Of a DNA stretch of 64,000 nt, positions 61,574 to 64,000 are shown in pieces; position 1 is the first letter of the stretch, and every line of letters begins with the position of its first letter. This DNA is from Leptolyngbya sp. FACHB-60 (GTDB lineage: Bacteria; Cyanobacteriota; Cyanobacteriia; Phormidesmidales; Phormidesmidaceae). A model generated the notes under the pieces. That model did no database searches. It saw only the letters and a program-made list of their open reading frames with translations, and was not told the origin of the DNA. Both the position numbers and the translations under genes were made by a program. The stretch spans positions 1-64,000 of the forward strand of contig NZ_JACJOX010000022.1 of assembly GCF_014695775.1 (NCBI RefSeq). Direction: 5' to 3'.

Positions 61574-63004
61574 TTAGATGGTGTCAACGGTGTCAAACTC
61601 GAACTTGATTTCCTTCCACAGTTCGCAGGCAGCGGCCAGTTCAGGAGACCACTTGCAGGCTTCGCGGATGATGTCGCCACCTTCGCGGGACAGGTCACGG
61701 CCTTCGTTACGGGCCTGAACGCAAGCTTCAAGCGCCACGCGGTTAGCGGTCGCACCAGGAGCATTACCCCAGGGGTGGCCCAGAGTACCACCACCAAACT
61801 GCAGCACGGAGTCGTCACCGAAGATTTCGACCAGTGCGGGCATGTGCCACACGTGGATACCACCAGAGGCTACGGCCATGACGCCGCCCATAGAAGCCCA
61901 GTCTTGGGTGAAGTAGATACCGCGAGACTTGTCTTGCTCGATGTAGTTTTCGCGCAGCAAGTCAACGAAGCCCAGAGTACCAGCGCGATCGCCCTCCAGT
62001 TTGCCCACAACGGTACCGGTGTGGATGTGGTCACCACCGGACATGCGCAGGCACTTGGCCAGCACGCGGAAGTGGATACCGTGGTTCTTTTGACGGTCGA
62101 TGACGGCGTGCATGGCGCGGTGAATGTGCAGCAGCACACCGTTGTCGCGACACCAGTGAGACAGGGTGGTGTTGGCGGTAAAGCCACCCGTCAAGAAGTC
62201 ATGCATGATGATGGGCATATTGAGTTCTTTGGCGTACTCAGCCCGCTTCAGCATTTCTTCACAGGTACCAGCAGTCACGTTCAGGTAGTGACCCTTGATC
62301 TCACCGGTTTCAGCCTGGGACTTGTGAATGGCGTCAGCCACAAACAGGAAGCGATCGCGCCAGCGCTGGAAGGGCTGGGAGTTGATGTTCTCGTCGTCTT
62401 TGGTGAAGTCGAGACCACCGCGCAGACACTCATACACAGCGCGGCCATAGTTCTTAGCCGACAGACCGAGCTTGGGCTTGATGGTGCAGCCCAGCAGGGG
62501 ACGACCGTACTTGTTGAGGCGATCGCGCTCTACCTGAATACCGTGGGGAGGACCCTGGAAGGTCTTCAGATAGGCCACGGGAATCCGCAGGTCTTCGAGA
62601 CGCAGGGCACGTAGGGCTTTGAAGCCAAACACGTTGCCCACCAGGGAGGTCAGCAGGTTGGTGACCGAGCCTTCCTCGAACAGGTCGAGGGGGTAGGCCA
62701 CATAGCAGATGTACTGGTTGTCTTCGCCGGGCACGGGCTCGATGTCGTAGCAGCGGCCCTTGTACCGATCCATGTCGGTCAGCAGGTCGGTCCACACCGT
62801 GGTCCAGGTACCGGTCGACGATTCAGCGGCCACAGCAGCGGCGCACTCTTCGGGTGGCACGCCGGGCTGAGGGGTCATCCGGAACGCTGCCAGGATGTCG
62901 GTATCCTTGGGCGTGTAATCCGGAGTGTAGTAGGTCAGTTTGTAGTCCTTAACCCCGGCGCTGTAGCCAGCTTTTGATTGAGTCGTTGTCTGAGAGTAAG
63001 ACAT
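61574..63004 (-). CDS. rbcL: Ribulose bisphosphate carboxylase large subunit, form IB
   Basis: A 476-residue catalytic subunit. The carbamylated Lys202 lies in [11 protein letters not shown], with [12 protein letters not shown] (loop 6), the His region [13 protein letters not shown] and the C-terminal tail that RbcX binds (EFDTVDTI). AGGAAGGGAG precedes the ATG at a good distance. It opens the rbcL-rbcX-rbcS operon, with 191 bases to rbcX. Confidence 0.98.
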   Translation of the reverse strand: MSYSQTTTQSKAGYSAGVKDYKLTYYTPDYTPKDTDILAAFRMTPQPGVPPEECAAAVAAESSTGTWTTVWTDLLTDMDRYKGRCYDIEPVPGEDNQYICYVAYPLDLFEEGSVTNLLTSLVGNVFGFKALRALRLEDLRIPVAYLKTFQGPPHGIQVERDRLNKYGRPLLGCTIKPKLGLSAKNYGRAVYECLRGGLDFTKDDENINSQPFQRWRDRFLFVADAIHKSQAETGEIKGHYLNVTAGTCEEMLKRAEYAKELNMPIIMHDFLTGGFTANTTLSHWCRDNGVLLHIHRAMHAVIDRQKNHGIHFRVLAKCLRMSGGDHIHTGTVVGKLEGDRAGTLGFVDLLRENYIEQDKSRGIYFTQDWASMGGVMAVASGGIHVWHMPALVEIFGDDSVLQFGGGTLGHPWGNAPGATANRVALEACVQARNEGRDLSREGGDIIREACKWSPELAAACELWKEIKFEFDTVDTI

Positions 63005-63484
63005 GTCTCCCTTCCTGTGAATCTAATGAAATCCCTCAAGCGAACCTTTACAGCCCAGCCACACACAAATAAGCTTCCTCACTTAAGGAAGCCTTTGCTC
63101 GGCCCAAGCCCCAGTCAGCCCACCTAAATTTGAGACGAGTAGAAATACCAAAGCACCCCTAAAGACGGCTGCCCTTCAAGCGCTTTTAGTATTTTTAATT
63201 ACCGTATGGTTAGCATACTATCAGCGATCGGATAAGTTTAATTTTGGAAGATCTGTATACATTCATAATTAAAAACTATGAATCAAGGTGAACCAAGGTG
63301 TGGGTTTCTCAAGTTCTTTGAAGCAGACTTGGTTCTACGCCCCAACAGTGCTGGTCGACAAAATCTATCCAGAGACTCCGCTCCCTGAAATTGTCGATAT
63401 ACTGTAACGCTTGAGGCGCCGAAACCCTTGATGGGTCATTCATTAGGGGCTATTGCACGCCACCGCAAACCGTGGGGAGAGATT
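63005..63484. other. Regulatory region of the Rubisco operon
   Basis: About 480 bases between the divergent rbcL and beta-propeller genes. It includes the inverted repeats GTATG/CATAC (63204-63218) and ATTCATA/TATGAAT (63261-63283). The right part holds the propeller-gene promoter and a GGGGAGAG ribosome-binding site. No gene lies in it. Confidence 0.6.
63261..63283. promoter_or_regulatory. Inverted repeat upstream of rbcL, candidate LysR-type (RbcR) site
   Basis: ATTCATA and TATGAAT are perfect arms nine bases apart, about 260 bases from the rbcL start. Size and AT-rich centre suit a LysR-family activator such as RbcR, but this is only an inference. Confidence 0.35.
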
Positions 63485-64000
63485 ATGTTAAGCCTGCTGG
63501 TTCTATCGTCGCTAATGCTGTCACCGGGAAGTCTTCACCAGCCATCCCTTACCCTCGGGGAAGCCGCTCCGCGTCTGTCACCCCTCGCCCTTGATGCCCA
63601 CCGCTCCGCAGCCCCTGCCCTTGCCCAGGCTCCCCTCACCAGCGACTATCGCGTTACCGCCCTCCAGCCCGACTTCACCGGCGATCTCTGGGTCGGCTCT
63701 TGGGCAGGGCTGTCGCGCATCAACCCCGAAACGGGGCAAGTGCTGCAACGCGTTAGAATGCCTAGCCGCACCCTAGAATCGCTAGCCCAAGACCGGGTCG
63801 GGCGCATCTGGGTGGGCACCTTTGACGGCCTGGTGCGAGTTGACCCCCGCACTAATGTGATTACTGCTCAAAACTTCACCCTGCCCTCCAACCGAGTGCT
63901 GTCGCTGTTGGTAGACAGCCGTGGCTTTCTTTGGGCCGGCACCGATCGCGGTCTGGCTATGATCAGCCCCGATCGCGGCCTACTGATGACTACCGTACAG
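63485..64000 (+). CDS. Secreted beta-propeller (Reg_prop-like) protein, 5' part
   Basis: The frame is open from ATG 63485 to the right edge (172 codons). It begins with a signal-peptide-like MLSLLVLSSLMLSPGS and then shows propeller blades: DLWVGSWAGLSRINPETGQ, GRIWVGTFDGLVRVDPRTN and GFLWAGTDRGLAMISPDRG. These blades resemble the two-component-regulator propeller family, often part of hybrid sensors but also of secreted proteins. The C-terminal part is outside the window. GGGGAGAG just before the ATG supports the start. Confidence 0.82.
   Translation, partial: MLSLLVLSSLMLSPGSLHQPSLTLGEAAPRLSPLALDAHRSAAPALAQAPLTSDYRVTALQPDFTGDLWVGSWAGLSRINPETGQVLQRVRMPSRTLESLAQDRVGRIWVGTFDGLVRVDPRTNVITAQNFTLPSNRVLSLLVDSRGFLWAGTDRGLAMISPDRGLLMTTVQ

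Noticed and set aside
61547..62614. A 355-codon plus-strand frame opposite rbcL
   Set aside because: It is the antisense of a highly conserved, strongly codon-biased gene and has no recognisable domain.

Overview
The window is chromosomal DNA of a cyanobacterium. It carries a form IB rbcL-rbcX-rbcS operon, psbA, psbO, and many families found almost only in oxygenic phototrophs (DUF1517, DUF1830, DUF2993, DUF3352, DUF4079, Ycf33/DUF751, CRR6, phytol kinase, an orange-carotenoid-protein C-terminal homologue). The octamer GCGATCGC (HIP1) occurs throughout. Fairly high GC and the gene content suggest a filamentous Leptolyngbya/Nodosilinea-type lineage, which is an inference. No tRNA, rRNA, insertion sequence, prophage or CRISPR array was recognised.

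Layout. 0-6 kb: a frameshifted amino-acid racemase, a rhodanese, a membrane NACHT NTPase and a cellulose-synthase-type glycosyltransferase. 6-13 kb: a small heat-shock protein, a nine-unit 21-bp minisatellite, a DUF1517 protein, a secreted YbaY-domain protein, a structured untranslated locus at 10.5-10.7 kb, and a cupin/CocE-hydrolase pair. 13-24 kb: a partner-switching pair (REC-PP2C phosphatase and STAS antagonist), glycerate kinase with a DUF3352 protein, ArsH, a pentapeptide-repeat protein, a DICT/degenerate HD-GYP protein and a B12-type radical SAM enzyme. 24-34 kb: small membrane proteins, an iron-type ABC ATPase, an SH3 protein, an MBL-fold protein, two sigma-like genes sharing an almost identical 5' third (one fused to a conflict-type C-terminal module), CRR6 and a Dam methylase. 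34-46 kb: ycf33-rbfA-nagZ, an OCP C-terminal homologue, trpD, a rhomboid protease, NAD(P)HX repair enzyme, prolyl iminopeptidase, phytol kinase and pyrH-frr. 46-52 kb: DAHP synthase behind a long leader, DUF2993, a TolQ-like protein, a flavoprotein and a GDSL esterase. 52-64 kb: a DUF4334 protein, a GH10-like hydrolase, psbO, an unusual psbA with a nearby divergent TetR gene, the Rubisco operon, and the start of a secreted beta-propeller protein that runs off the right edge.

The strongest new signal is the leader of the DAHP synthase gene (47021-47397). A promoter is followed by two successive short ORFs, each with a run of Phe/Tyr/Trp codons (AFYFWW, then NWYYGFFY). Each is followed by a perfect or near-perfect antiterminator stem that shares bases with a strong intrinsic terminator. 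This reads as two translation-coupled attenuators in series controlling entry to aromatic amino-acid synthesis. Second is a D1 protein with all Mn-cluster ligands intact but with its QB-binding loop replaced and lengthened by five residues; two copies of a TetR-type operator lie between it and the tetR gene. Third is the sigma-like protein with an effector-associated C-terminal module.

How the genes work together: Rubisco with its chaperone, glycerate kinase (photorespiration), PSII subunits, phytol salvage and an NDH-1 assembly factor form a photosynthetic core scattered among housekeeping and regulatory genes. Most operons are short, and several convergent gene pairs are separated by perfect inverted repeats.
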